A stretch of 64,000 nucleotides of DNA from Heliocybe sulcata (lineage: Eukaryota > Basidiomycota > Agaricomycetes > Gloeophyllales > Gloeophyllaceae). Under the pieces are notes generated by a model that did no database searches, was not told the origin of the DNA, and was given only the letters and a program-made list of their open reading frames with translations. Shown here one piece after another: positions 25,769-37,384 of the stretch. Position 1 is the stretch's first letter. Each line of letters opens with the position of its first letter. Both the position numbers and the translations under genes were made by a program. The DNA lies in assembly GCA_004369045.1 (NCBI GenBank), contig ML213517.1, positions 192,757 to 256,756 of the forward strand. The letters run 5' to 3'.

Positions 25769-27595
25769 TGGGGAGGGTCGATAGCGAGGCTATGGTGCTA
25801 GGACCCGTACACCAGTACAGGAGGAGAGTATCAGCAGTATCAACGCGAAGCGGTGCGAACAGTCATGATGGGGTTTGTTCGTGCTCGTACAATTCACATT
25901 TTGCTATCTCTATGGACGTATATTCAGATATGTGTTTCTCTAGAGTTCGACTCGACCTTCTCGCATTGAATACACGGCATAGAAGCATGGCTGAAAGTGA
26001 CGTCTAGCCGCAGCTTTCATGAGAGCCTGAGCCTGTGCTGAGCTTCTGCACGGAACTCGGACGGTGTGTCCGAATGACGGGCAGCTGCAGAAGGCGCAGC
26101 TAGTTTTCTCATCACTATGCTCGTGGCAGATGGGAATGACGCTGCTGCTGGCGGCCGACATTGGAGAGACAAGGTTAAAAGTAGACGAGGCGATTGAACG
26201 GCGTCCAGTAAGTACGGATCGTCGCGAAGATTCAAACATACCCGAAGGTCGGGATTCCTTCACGAACGCCTGTCTCAATTTCATATGCCACGTTGCAAGG
26301 ATTTTGCAAGCTACGACTTATAATTACGGTTTTATCGAAGAACATAACCGGCGGTTACTTGCCGGAAAGAGAGGCGTCATGAAACAAATATATTGCTATT
26401 TATGGTGCTAGTTTGTCCATATATAGATATCTCATCTCCACGCACAAAGCACAAAGGATCAGGCCACCTGGACCAGCTCGTCTTGATATTGGAACACCCA
26501 GTCAGCGCTCAGCTCTCGTACGATTTACCGTGGCTTTCTTTCTAATACGACCGAACTGCGAACAACTGTAACAGAGCGATTGGATGAGAACTTCCTAATA
26601 ATGACAGGCTTCAGGAGCCTGCAGCCTGGCCGCGAAGTACGGGCGCGTGCAATTCTACAGAGAGGATGTCGTTCCGCCGGTTCATGTTATCCTCTCAGGA
26701 GAATCTAGGCCGCGCGCTTAAGACGCTGGATCATCGGAGTTCTGGCCTCATTTACCCATCAGATGCGGAAGAGAGAAATGTCATCTCGGGACATCGGTGT
26801 GACGGCAATTCATCCACTTTGCGAAAGGCCGATACGCTAACCTTCCAAGGAGGACGGATCCAGCTGCCGTCGTGGACTTGCTGCAGCAGGCTATCCTTTT
26901 TGCATCTGTTGGGTGACCCGAGAAGAACAAGAGTGTTCACGTGTCCGCAGTGGCGTGAAGAAAACAAGGTATACCTATGGCAATTGTTCAACGTTCAACG
27001 TTCAGTTCTTGTTGAGCGTTGCGGATCTTTGGACGATGCGTTTTTGCTGCCATGGCGCGACAAGAAATAGCGACAGGTTTTGTGCCACTTCGTCTCCTTT
27101 GTCTGTGGGGTGGGGGTGGGGTACAGCGGTTCCAACAAAAGACCTTGCCTCGAACAGAAATTCTTACGAGAGGATTAATTGTATCGCTAGTGGGGGTGCA
27201 GAGCTTAACCCTGACCGGTGACCGCTGGGAATCCAAAGGACACGGAATTAGATCCAGTGAAGAGTCCAGGTCAGCTGGCAGAAGGTATCTGTATTGGTGC
27301 CTTCCGTGACCGATAGCGGCTGTGCAGATGGCTGACCCGGCATGAAACGGCAAGTGGTGCAAAATGGTGTTAGCGGTCCCTTTCTCGGGTTCAGCCTTCG
27401 GGGTCCTCATATGGGCGGAGTTTGAACTGCCCCACGAGAGTCAACCAAAACAGCCGCGGCCTCGCCCGCCTTTCCATCACCTCCGTTCTCAACACTCTGT
27501 CTGCCTGTACCGTCGCCAACGACGTCGACGCCGTCTCCGCGTTATCCGCCTACCCAACCATTAATTCATAACCCATCTCATACGCCCTCGATAAC
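25769..27595. other. 1.8-kb intergenic region
   Basis: No convincing gene. An open frame of 134 codons at 26666 lacks recognisable motifs. Near 26511-26528 there is an 18-base exact match to the leader of hydrophobin 3. A tandem TTCAACG run lies near 26986. The right part should carry the promoter of the Edc1-like gene. Confidence 0.5.
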
Positions 27596-29096
27596 ATGAT
27601 CCTCGTCCAGAAGCAACCGCAGATAATGCTGTCGTCACCAATGTCGACCATGTCTCATTCGCACCGACGACACCCGTCAGCACCGCCGGCTGTGATCGTT
27701 CAAGCGACGAAGACACCCGGCCTTCTTAGTCTCTCCAAGCCTGCGCGTCCCTCCACACCCAGGTCGCATACCCAACCGTCGCGACAACAGCGGGCAACAC
27801 CCCGCGCGAAGGCGACGCCCAACCATGGTCAGCGGTCGCCCGCGCAGGCAAAGAATAACTCCGCTGAAGATGACAAGAAGGATGTTGACGCTGCAAAGCC
27901 CGTTTCTGACGTTGCTGTTGCGCCGCCGAAGCTAACAGTAACCCAGACGCCCGAGAGGAGTAGTCGAGGTCGCTCTCATAACAAACCTTCAAAAGATAAG
28001 GGTGCTCGCAGGTATGTGCTGTGGTATCCCGCGCAGACTTGATAGTGACCGATATGAATCCATTTCGGCGATTCCCATATGCAACAGGAGCGCGTCTCAC
28101 TCCACTGTCCGTATCTCTTCGGGGCGGCACCAGCCCTCACCTCCCGTCCCCGACGTAGTAAATTCGCAGGCAGAGGCCGCTGAACTTTCGGACCGCCCTT
28201 CGTTGAACCCTGTACACGGATCCAATGCAAATTCATTTGACCCATTCCTTGTCTCCGATGACTCAGACGCCCCTGGGGCTGAGCCCGTCAGTGCTGCCGC
28301 TCGTTCTGCCACACCCGTCAAGTCCAAACAAGCAGGTGTAATCCCGTTCATCCCCAAGTTGAATTCGCGGCCCTCCGGAAGGCTGGCTCGCCGTCGTCAA
28401 CCACCCACCCGATCTGGCTCTCCCACACCCTCCAGGGTGAAGGCAAAGGCTGTGCCTGTCCCTCGCGTTGGTACCCCTTTGAAGGCAGACCGCGACTCCG
28501 CCACTGCTGAGCTCTCCCGCTCCGACCCCGTGCGGTCGAAGATTTCGGACCGCCCCGCTGCGAAGCGTTTTGCCACCACGTCTTCTCTGTCCACTACCTC
28601 ATCCACGCTTCCGGAATGGGAGAGCTTCCCCATCTGCGACGACACTGATGACACTGACGACACCACGTCACCCTCGACCCCTGTTCGCGAGGGCGTGACG
28701 TGGCAGCAGACCGTGTTCGCCCTCGAAGACGCGCCCCGTACTGCGCCTCTTAGCTCTACCACGGGATGGCCTTTCGGTGGTCAAAGTGCGCAGTCTACTC
28801 CTCTCAAGCGCGAGCGGCCTCGCTACCACCAGCGGGCTCCCAGTGAAGGCGTCTTCATGATGTCCTCGGATGAGGAGACTTCCAACTCTCCCTACTCCGT
28901 CCAGCAGGCATCGAAGAGCATGTCCGCTCTTCTGAAGCGTCAGTCCCTGCCGAACTCGAGGACTGGTGGCAAGCGCGGTCTGCGCAGCCCAGCCAACGAT
29001 GAAGAGGAGAAGGCGCCGTACTTTGCGAGCTCCATGTTCCAGAACTCGCCGAGCCCGGATGACTTGCCTGCCCCCACCTTTGGCGCCCGCTTCTAA
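27596..29096 (+). CDS. Edc1/PNRC-like decapping-activator candidate
   Basis: Two exons (27596-28011, 28088-29096) encode 474 residues of largely disordered, Ser/Pro/Arg-rich sequence. The C-terminus carries the only strong motif: YFASSMFQNSPSPDDLPAPT followed by FGARF. It matches the arrangement in yeast Edc1/Edc2 and metazoan PNRC2, where a short aromatic YAGxxF-type activation motif precedes a Pro-rich SPxPxxLPxPxF element that binds the EVH1 domain of Dcp1 and stimulates Dcp2 decapping. The Gly of YAG is Ser here. An internal VTWQQTVFALED segment and a poly-Asp/Thr patch are of unknown role. The function is inferred from the short motif alone, since disordered regions are not informative. 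Confidence 0.7.
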
Positions 29097-31180
29097 ACGC
29101 AGGAGTTGCCCGTCAAAGGAGTGCAAAGGTCTGTGGCTTCCTCTTTCTTACGAATTCAGTGATTGATGTTCACTAGGCGGGATGATCGCTGCCCCCTTGC
29201 GTCAGCTCTGGACGCCCCCGGCCTTGCCGAAGAATCAATCATTTGCATGGGCTTGATGCCGAGCGCGTAATGTCCACTTAGATCACAGCTTTAATCATTC
29301 AAGCTATCATTATTCGCTCTCGACGTTCAGCACTTTCGATCATTCATCTTCGCGCAGCGACTCGCTCCCCGTCTCTGCACTTCTGCACCTCCTTTGTACC
29401 CGGTTTTTAGACGGTCTTGGTTTTCGCCTCTTAGGACGCCCTCAAGCTCAAGCGCCACAACCGTGGCGCTCGGATCGGTCACCGCGATTCATAGAACGGA
29501 TGGCCGACCGATCATCGTGTTCGTTAGGAACACGCATTTCTTTCTCTCGCATCGACTGTTTCCATATCAGCCCTCCTCAATCCGCACAACATAGTATTAC
29601 AAGACCTCATCAAGCATTTGGCATGGATTGCAACGGCACATCTCTATTGCTCCACTGGTTTACCTCGCGTAGGCGAGGTTGTATCAAAAGCGAAGACGTT
29701 ACGGACGGGCTAGGCACGACCTCAGCTTCTCGCTTCTCTAGCTCCTGGCCGACATATCATATCCACACCCCTTCGGCAGGTCGACTCCCCGCCCGTCTCG
29801 TCGTTGTTATCTGGTATCTATAATCCAGGGTCAAACGCCACCGACCTGCTTATTTATATATCCTACCTGGTCACACCATGGTCATATTGTTTCCCCCTTC
29901 CGCCCTTACGTGTTTTGTTTCTTGGAGTGCGCCATTGGGACTCTCGATTCTCATAATCTACTATAGAGACCATCTGCTCACCCAAGTCTTCTCCGTTTCT
30001 CGAGAGGCTTGGAGATATTTATTTGCGGGCTGTCGCCTGCGATCTCCTCCACTTCCCGCTCATGATCGATGAACGCCAGTTCTATCGTATTTCCTTCCAT
30101 CATCCATCCCCTTCACTATCTGTGCATGGCAATGTGTATCAAGTATCGCTCGCACCGTCATCCTTTTCTATCGTATCCGCTATTTTGTGTTCCCATTTCA
30201 TGGGTCGTATTCAACTTCAGTTAGTGGGGTTTCTGCGATTCTTGTGGCGTTAGGCCTTTTCCCTTTCTATCTTCATCTCTTCACGTTTGGTGTATAGTAG
30301 TTTGTACGTCCCTCTGACGGAGGACATGACTACCCATTTTACATTACCTTTTTACCTACATATTTGCGATCCGTGTTTCTGTTGTACGTATTATCTGTTG
30401 GGACGGGTGTAGGAAGTTGGCTTGCCAGTGAGTCGCTCCTGTCGTTATTTCTCTTGTTGATGCTGACCGTCACCTCCATCAGGCATTGTACCACCAAGTG
30501 CATACCCATCAACCCCCCTGATACCATCCGTACAAGTTCTTCTATCCCGCTACTTGGTCGGTCTGGTCCTCAAGACCTTCCGCATTTTGTCTTCAATTGG
30601 CTGCTGTTTCATCCCTGGCATCACCACACTCCTTCATCACCCTAGAGTTTCTTTTCGCCCTTGTCCGATCTCATGGTCTGTTTTGTTAGCAATCTCTCCG
30701 ACATACCCAGCACACACTGTATCAGTACCATTATTCTTTCTCTTCCTGGTTGAGTTGAGTGGTGGGAGGGAGAGCGTCTGGTATCGGCTATCGTGCGGGT
30801 TTGGTTGGGAAGGTTGGGAGCAGCCAGAGCTTTAGTTAGAAAATTGCTCATGTATTTTGACGATGTCAATGAATAGGTATTATGTTCAGAATATCGCCGA
30901 GTGAAGGCGTGACTTCGACGCCGTGCCATTTGGTTTGAATCATGCGGGCATCTACGATACAGCCGTTAACCCTACTCCTTGTCGTAGTCGACAATATCCC
31001 AACTCAATGTTCAAAGTCTTGGTCGGTATTTCGTAGGCTGAGCAGAGCGCGGGTCACGTCTTACTGAGGCAAATATTCCGCAATGACTCGGTCTCTCTTT
31101 GCTCTTAGAAAAGTCCATTCATCCCAAGCATCTTCGGACATCGTCGGACGACCCTCAATTTCCTCTCAAAATCTCCTGCC
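29097..31180. other. 2.1-kb pyrimidine-rich intergenic region
   Basis: Strongly C/T-rich on the plus strand with only short open frames, consistent with a long 3' UTR, a long HOM6 leader or a non-coding transcript. Two adjacent inverted repeats are at 29451-29513. No protein gene recognised. Confidence 0.5.
29451..29513. repeat. Two adjacent inverted repeats, possible structured RNA
   Basis: AGCGCCAC-AACC-GTGGCGCT at 29451-29470 is a perfect 8-bp stem with a 4-base loop. GATCGGTC (29473-29480) is matched by GACCGATC (29506-29513) across a 25-base loop. Whether it is transcribed is unknown. Confidence 0.5.
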
Positions 31181-32460
31181 ATGTCTTCCCTTGCACCGTC
31201 GAACCAGACGATCCGCGTCGCAGTGATAGGCGTTGGTCTTGTCGGCGCAGAGTTCGTCGACCAGCTACTTGCCCTCGCGACTCCTAATCCGTTCCGCATC
31301 GTATCGTTGTCCTCCTCGAAGAATGCCCTCCTTGGCCTCGATGGGCTTTCGTTCACAGAGGGATGGAGGAGTGACTTGTGGAAGTCAGGAAAAAAGCCAG
31401 GCAGCTTCGCGGACTTGGCGAAGGAGTTGTCAAAACTGGTGGTCCCGAACCAAAAGGTCGTACTAGTGGACAATACCGCGAATGAAGCGGTCGCAGCTTC
31501 GTATCCTCTCTTCTTGAAGGCAGGCATAAATGTCATTACGCCCAACAAGAAAGCGTTCTCGGGGGATTTGCGGTTGTACGACGAGATTCTGTCCGCGAGC
31601 GCAGCAAGTGGTGCTCGATTCTTGAATGAGTCGACAGTAGGCGCTGGCCTGCCTATTATTTCGACTCTCAAGGATCTGGTCATGACCGGTGATACAGTCA
31701 GAGAAGGTGATTCATTAATCTAGAAGTCTTGCTGAGGAGAATGCGTTAGGTCCATAAAATCGAGGGAGTGTTCTCCGGCACCATGAGCTACATCTTCAAC
31801 GAATTCTCCCCGGCTCAGGGAACCGGACCCGCATTCTCTTCTGTAGTGCGCATCGCACGGGAGAAGGGCTACACGGTGAGTATCCGCTGCTGTCATACAG
31901 TTCTGCCCCCCTGACCGAACGCAATGTCTACAGGAACCCCACCCCGCCGACGACTTGAACGGTGCAGACGTGGGCCGCAAGCTCACCATCCTATCTCGCT
32001 ACATCCCCGCCCTCCGCACCGCCCTTCCCTCCGGCTACAAATCCGTCAGCACGCGCTCCCTCGTCCCGGGCGAACTGGAGAACACGGAGTCCGGCGACGA
32101 ATTCATCGAGAAGCTCCCCGCCTTCGACGAGCAATTCGACAAGATGAGGAAGGAGGCCAGCGCAGAGGACAAGGTACTCCGATTCGTGGGCGTCGTGGAT
32201 GTGAAGAACGGCGTGATCAAAGCGGATCTGGAGAAGTGACTATGGCCTATGTATTTCTTGCAGACAGTAGCTGACTGACGCGGTGGCTGCACAGATACCC
32301 CAACACGCATCCCTTTGCCACTTCACTGGGAGGCTCTGATAATATCATCATGTTCCACACGGAACGCTATGGTGCCAGGCCACTAATTGTCCAAGGTGCA
32401 GGTGCCGGCGCTGCTGTCACGGCAATGGGAGTGATGAGCGATCTCTTGAAGCTTGTATAG
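31181..32460 (+). CDS. HOM6: Homoserine dehydrogenase
   Basis: Four exons (31181-31696, 31750-31875, 31934-32235, 32295-32460) encode 369 residues, the normal fungal length. It reduces aspartate semialdehyde to homoserine for threonine and methionine synthesis. The NAD(P)-binding motif [15 protein letters not shown] lies at residues 13-27. Other family signatures are [80 protein letters not shown] and the C-terminal [20 protein letters not shown]. No ACT regulatory domain is present, as in other fungi. The first intron donor was placed at GTCAGA (31697), because the later GTGATT would break the frame. Confidence 0.96.
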
Positions 32461-32597
32461 CAGAGCTAGACAAAAAGCATACTAACGTATAAAAGGGTCG
32501 TGTCTTGTCTAAAGATTAGATCGTGGCTATATCATAATGTATCGTTACACTTGTACAAGTGCAATTCGTTATCCAAGTCTATAGTTTGTTCACAGTA

Positions 32598-35500
32598 TCA
32601 TGTCGCGAAAGCGACCGTCCTCTCCTTTCGTATTAGAGGTATCGTGGAACCATTAAACGAGCTCTCCACCGTATAACCATCCTGCGAGTCCGAATCCATG
32701 GCCGTATTCACATTCTCCTGGCTGCGCCGCAGTAAGTCGAAGTCCTGCTGCGCGGGGCTACTAGTCCACTTGTCCACGTCCACGCCGTAGGGGGAATCCG
32801 AACGTGATTGCATGCCGCTCCCGCCGCTGTACCCTCGGCGTCCTCTGGACGAAGCGTCGCGCGGTGTCCATATCTTCAGGTACCCGTCGTGGCTGCCCGT
32901 GGCGAACATGAACGTTTCCGAGCCTTGGTTCCATGCGATGCTGGTCAGATCCCCGCCAGTCCCTTGCTGCGCACGTATATATCGCAGGAGTTCGCCCGAG
33001 TCTCGGTCCCAGATGTGGATATCGCCAGCTAGATGTCGCTTAGTATGTCAGGCAAGGACGGTGAAGGAAGGACTGCCTCGTACCTTTGCCGGCGCAGAAG
33101 ATCAACTGGTCCTCCTTGCCGCCGAAATAGCTCGGTCCCGCAAAATCCACTTGCACTTTCGGCATATACGTATGGCGTAATTGTAGTCGTACGACATCGG
33201 CATCCTTGTCCTTCGATTTAACCGTCTCCAGCCTCCATAATTGCGGCGGAGCCTGAGTGTTTGCGTCAATGAAGTCCCACCGAATTTCAGGTCGTAAACC
33301 AACCTTATTCTCGTAGCTCACGAGTGCCATTTTGCCACTCTTCGCCAAGGTGATATCGCGGACATCGTGTAGCACTGGGACTTGACTAAGGCCAAGTTAG
33401 ATTGACATCACTTACATGGGTTTATACGTACTTCTCGATCTCCTTTTGATCCAGATTGTACACTAACCAGACTTAATATCAGCATGCAAGTGGAGGCCAA
33501 AATGGAAGCACTGACCTATGATTTGTCTCTCAGCGCGAGATTTGCTGGGCTTCAGGCCGTCCGAAGACTCCAGTAATGTCCCTACACCTAGCAAACGCTT
33601 ACAGTCGGGCGTCACAGCGACGTCGTGGAGGTCGAGCCGGTCAAAGTCATAACTGTCGTGGATCTAGGCCGTCGTTCAGATCAATGAGGACTAGAAAGGC
33701 TTCATTCTTCTCACTTTACCAGCTAGATCCTAAGTCGAAGTGAGTGTCATGCGTAATATGCGCAGGTATACACGATTACTTACCAATTTGACAACGCTGC
33801 TACCCTCGACCGACATGAATGCTGAGGCTTTCATCAGGATCAGTCCGACGAAGTATCAAACGCCTGACCTTCACCACCGGGGAACCATGCAATGGAATGA
33901 ACAGTACGATGTCGATCGATCGTCTTCCTGCATACACCGTCCTTGAAAATATGTCAATATATTGGAGACATTTTGCGCAACTTGACTGACCTGCGTCCAG
34001 ACTTTGACGCTCCGGTTCAGCTTGGTCAGGAGTAGGTTGCCTGTAGGAGACCTGTGACAGATCAGCAACCTCACAACGGCCCGTTAAACAAGTCCCGTAC
34101 CAAGCAGTTTGCCCAACGAAACCCTGCGGGTGTGCCAGGGTACGATGGGGAACCAGAGGGTCCTGCGGATATTTCAGTAAATGTTCCGAATATGATCAGG
34201 GTGTGATCCAACCTCCACTCGGAATATCATGGATGTGCGGTCCCAGCTACAATCGAATAAGCTTTAAACTATCCTCCATCTCAGTGTGGTACGCAAAGTA
34301 CGCACCTAGAAGTCGCGAGATATTTGCCATCCGGCGAGAACTGCAGATGTCGTACCAAAGCTTGATGAGGCTGTAACTCTTGTGACACGTCGAGGCTCTT
34401 CAATCTCTGACTCAGAGCTGCCACACGACGAACAGCGGAGAAGGGTCCCGGAGCATCACGAGTAACCGAGCCGTCCGAGGACGATAATCTCCTTTGCCGC
34501 CCAGCGTTGCGGAACGCGCCCATGGAAGCTAGCGGCGTGGAGGCTGTCTGCATCATCATCACCGAGCGTACAGCATTGGCGAAGCGACGTTTAGGGTTGA
34601 CGTCAGACGGGCCTGCTTCCGAGGCGACCTTCTCTGAAACCTCCTGATGTCCGCTTTCGCTGGGGGCACGCTTGAACTCCGAGGTATGTGTTACCTTGTG
34701 CTCTGCAATCTTGGCGAGCTTTCCAGGAGTCATAGGTGTCGTAGGTGTCACGGGTGAGTAAGGATCTGGGCTCATTATCGTTATAGTCTGTTCGTCTTCG
34801 GACCGGTCGTCGTCAAAGTTCAGAGCGCCGAGCGTCCATGAGCCGACACGGGAGATAGACGTGCTTGCACGCCGTATTGGCTCTCTTGTTTTCTCCACAA
34901 CCACCTTGGCCACAGCCGGCGATGTCTTCCGGACCCACTTGATGCCCATGTAGTATGCCATCTTTGAGTAGAGATTATCGAGCACGTCTGCAAGCCACTT
35001 TGTGCCCTTATGCCGCACGAAGATCCACCGCTCGGATGCTACCCAGGCTGATACAGCTGCCAACCCGAAAGAGCTGAACGCTGTGAAGACGGTGGTAATA
35101 GTGGATACGACGCGATTCTGGTATTCAAATGGGCAGTCGGACGAGGATGGGAAGGAGATGTGGCAAGGCGACGTACCTGAGCGGTGGAGTAAGTGAACAG
35201 AACAAGACCAACTGAGAAACACGCGACGGAGATGACCAGGAAAACAAGAGGAGATCGCTTGATCCATATCAAGACCCACCATGGTACACGGTTCCCTGGT
35301 GAGCGGCTGTTACGCAGGCTCGGTCAACTGGAGGCCCTCGATAAGGGTGCGTATACGTACTACATTGCCTGTTTCCATGTTACGCCAAGAAGACTGTTGA
35401 CGGCAGCGCCAATGCTGAACACCATTGAGGTGAACCAGAATGCGTTGACCATGTCTGGTAGAATGCTACCCGTGCTCTCATAAGAATACTGGAGAGTTGT

Positions 35501-36916
35501 GGCTGTGACGGCAGAGAAGAACGTTGCTATACAAAATGATCAGCGAAACATGATTGATGCTGCAGATTCAATACTGACCAACGGTGGATAAATTGAGTAA
35601 ATTACTAGCTGCGTGCTTTTGAGCGAAGCGAATAGTAGGTACACCTGTTATTCCAACATGATTGGTCTGAAACGTTGGATTGGAGGAAAGTCATGAATTT
35701 ACTGACCAACTTCAATGAACAGGCAGAGATTTGATGTCAGAGCTTCCAAATGCTCTCCCATTTCCGACGTCAAGTCATGCAGGTACCGCTGTACTGCTGG
35801 ATACCTGAATTGGCCTATGTTGTGACGTTGAGCCTCGTTCGATTACATAGGCTGCAAGCCCACCATCATATGCCTTCAAACACGAGGCCCAGTACTATAC
35901 GCCGTTAGCCAATATAGTTGTCCGACAAGTGATTAGGACGGACCTTCAAGTCGCCATGCAATGCGTGAATTGAAGCATTTACAGCCTCATCCTGGAATTC
36001 GGGGAACTCGTTGAGACATTTCAAGAACGTCATGACGTCCTTGGCAAACATCTCAAGTTGCGTTGGAAAGTCCTCAGGATCGAGATTGTCGAAGACAGCT
36101 GGGCGTACGATGTGATGGGGCGCTTTCCGCTTCGCTCGCTTTCGACTGTAGCGTGAATTAGGATTGACGAGTGCATCCCGGGATTGTCGCGTGACTTTTC
36201 GAGGGAACAGGTCCGCAGCATTCTCCCGGAAGAGGAAGAGGATTTGGACGAGGCGCTCTCGGAGATGAAATGAAGATGAGAGGATACCGACAGAACTTCC
36301 TAGTTGTCTAGCTGAATTCGCAAAGTTCCTCAGCTGCACAATTATCAGACACACGTCGTAAGACAGAGACGTAGTGCTCACTTCTTTGTCAAGATTTAGA
36401 ACTCTCCTGTAGCTGGCAGTGAGGACTCGGAGATTCCGAGTAATGGTATAGTCAACTTGCCTCTGAAACCTATAAAATGACTCTGCACCCACGACTTGAT
36501 CTTCATCCACGAACGCTAGGCGGCAGATACCGTGTCAACTGACGCACTCTCGTCTCATATTATCCGTTGCTCACGTGTGTCCCTCGGTTCGTCCTGAGTT
36601 GCCTTGCCCTCTGAACATGCGGATACATGTATCAGTGCCATATATGCACGTATCGCAGCCATACCGCCGCACCTGGCTCCTGAAGGCCTTCATCCTTCGT
36701 AAGTTCAGTAAGGGCATCCAACAAGTCCAGTATTGTCTGCTTCCGTTTGCTGCTTGCCTCTGCATGGGTCGGCGTTAGCGCTCCCGGGCCGCTAGGTAGA
36801 TTCACTGTCAGGTCATTGGTATAGTTGGGCGTGACCGAAGGCGGTTCCACTGCCAACGGAGGTCAGCTGAGACCACACTTGCGGATGCGTATATGCGTCC
36901 ACTTACCGCGAAGCAT
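32598..36916 (-). CDS. Membrane-anchored WD40-repeat protein
   Basis: About 20 small exons read from ATG 36914-36916 to TGA 32598-32600. The N-terminal third is helical (KQTILDLLDALTELTKDEG, YHDLTSEMGEHLEALTSNL-like). Three to four hydrophobic segments follow: ATFFSAVTATTLQYS, MVNAFWFTSMVFSIGAAVNS, then after RSPGNRVPWWVLIWIKR the stretch SPLVFLVISVACFSVGLVLF, and TITTVFTAFSSFGLAAVSAW. A Ser/Pro-rich linker with SPVTPTTPMTP phospho-type motifs leads to a WD40 propeller beginning HQALVRHLQFSPDGKYLATS and ending MFATGSHDGYLKIW, resembling the Gid7/WDR26 propeller in its repeats. No LisH/CTLH domain was seen. It is an agaricomycete-type protein of unknown role. Orientation in the membrane is not known. 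Confidence 0.8.
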
Positions 36917-37384
36917 GTTCAATCCGGCTGCTAATTAGCCTTTCAATGTATGACCGATGCTTCCCCGGTACCCCGGATTATGATGGGATATAAATATCGG
37001 TCCGTATACCAGTCGTCGTGGTCGTCGTGTACAGTGTCGCGAACGTCGGGAAAGACAGATTGGCACGTCAAGATAACCGGCGCCAGCTAGTTTGATAGAG
37101 AATGGGGTCAAAGAAGCCATCATTTAGATGAGCTAACAGGTCTTCCGACCAACATGAGGCCGCCCACGACGGGCAAGACGCCGACCAATGCCGGGGCGGC
37201 TAGATTAGACTTGCACGTCCATGACACCACAACCTCAAGTATAGAGCACAAACGGCCTTGTTTCTGACTGCAGTAAGTGGATCATTCATAGCGCAGGACG
37301 GTGATAGTTCATCATGATCGTCGTTACAGGTAAACTTGTGTGCTGCTGGCAGGGTCGTCCCTGCAACCTCGACCGAAGTTCGGC
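36917..37384. other. Divergent intergenic region
   Basis: About 470 bp between the WD40 gene and the HECT-like gene, presumably a bidirectional promoter. No gene recognised. Confidence 0.5.

Noticed and set aside
26666-27070. 134-codon frame in the KGD2/Edc1-like gap
   Set aside because: No motif, no splice continuation and no similarity to neighbours.
31697-31749. HOM6 intron donor at GTGATT (after VREG)
   Set aside because: It leads to an in-frame stop in the next exon. GTCAGA a few bases upstream restores [13 protein letters not shown].
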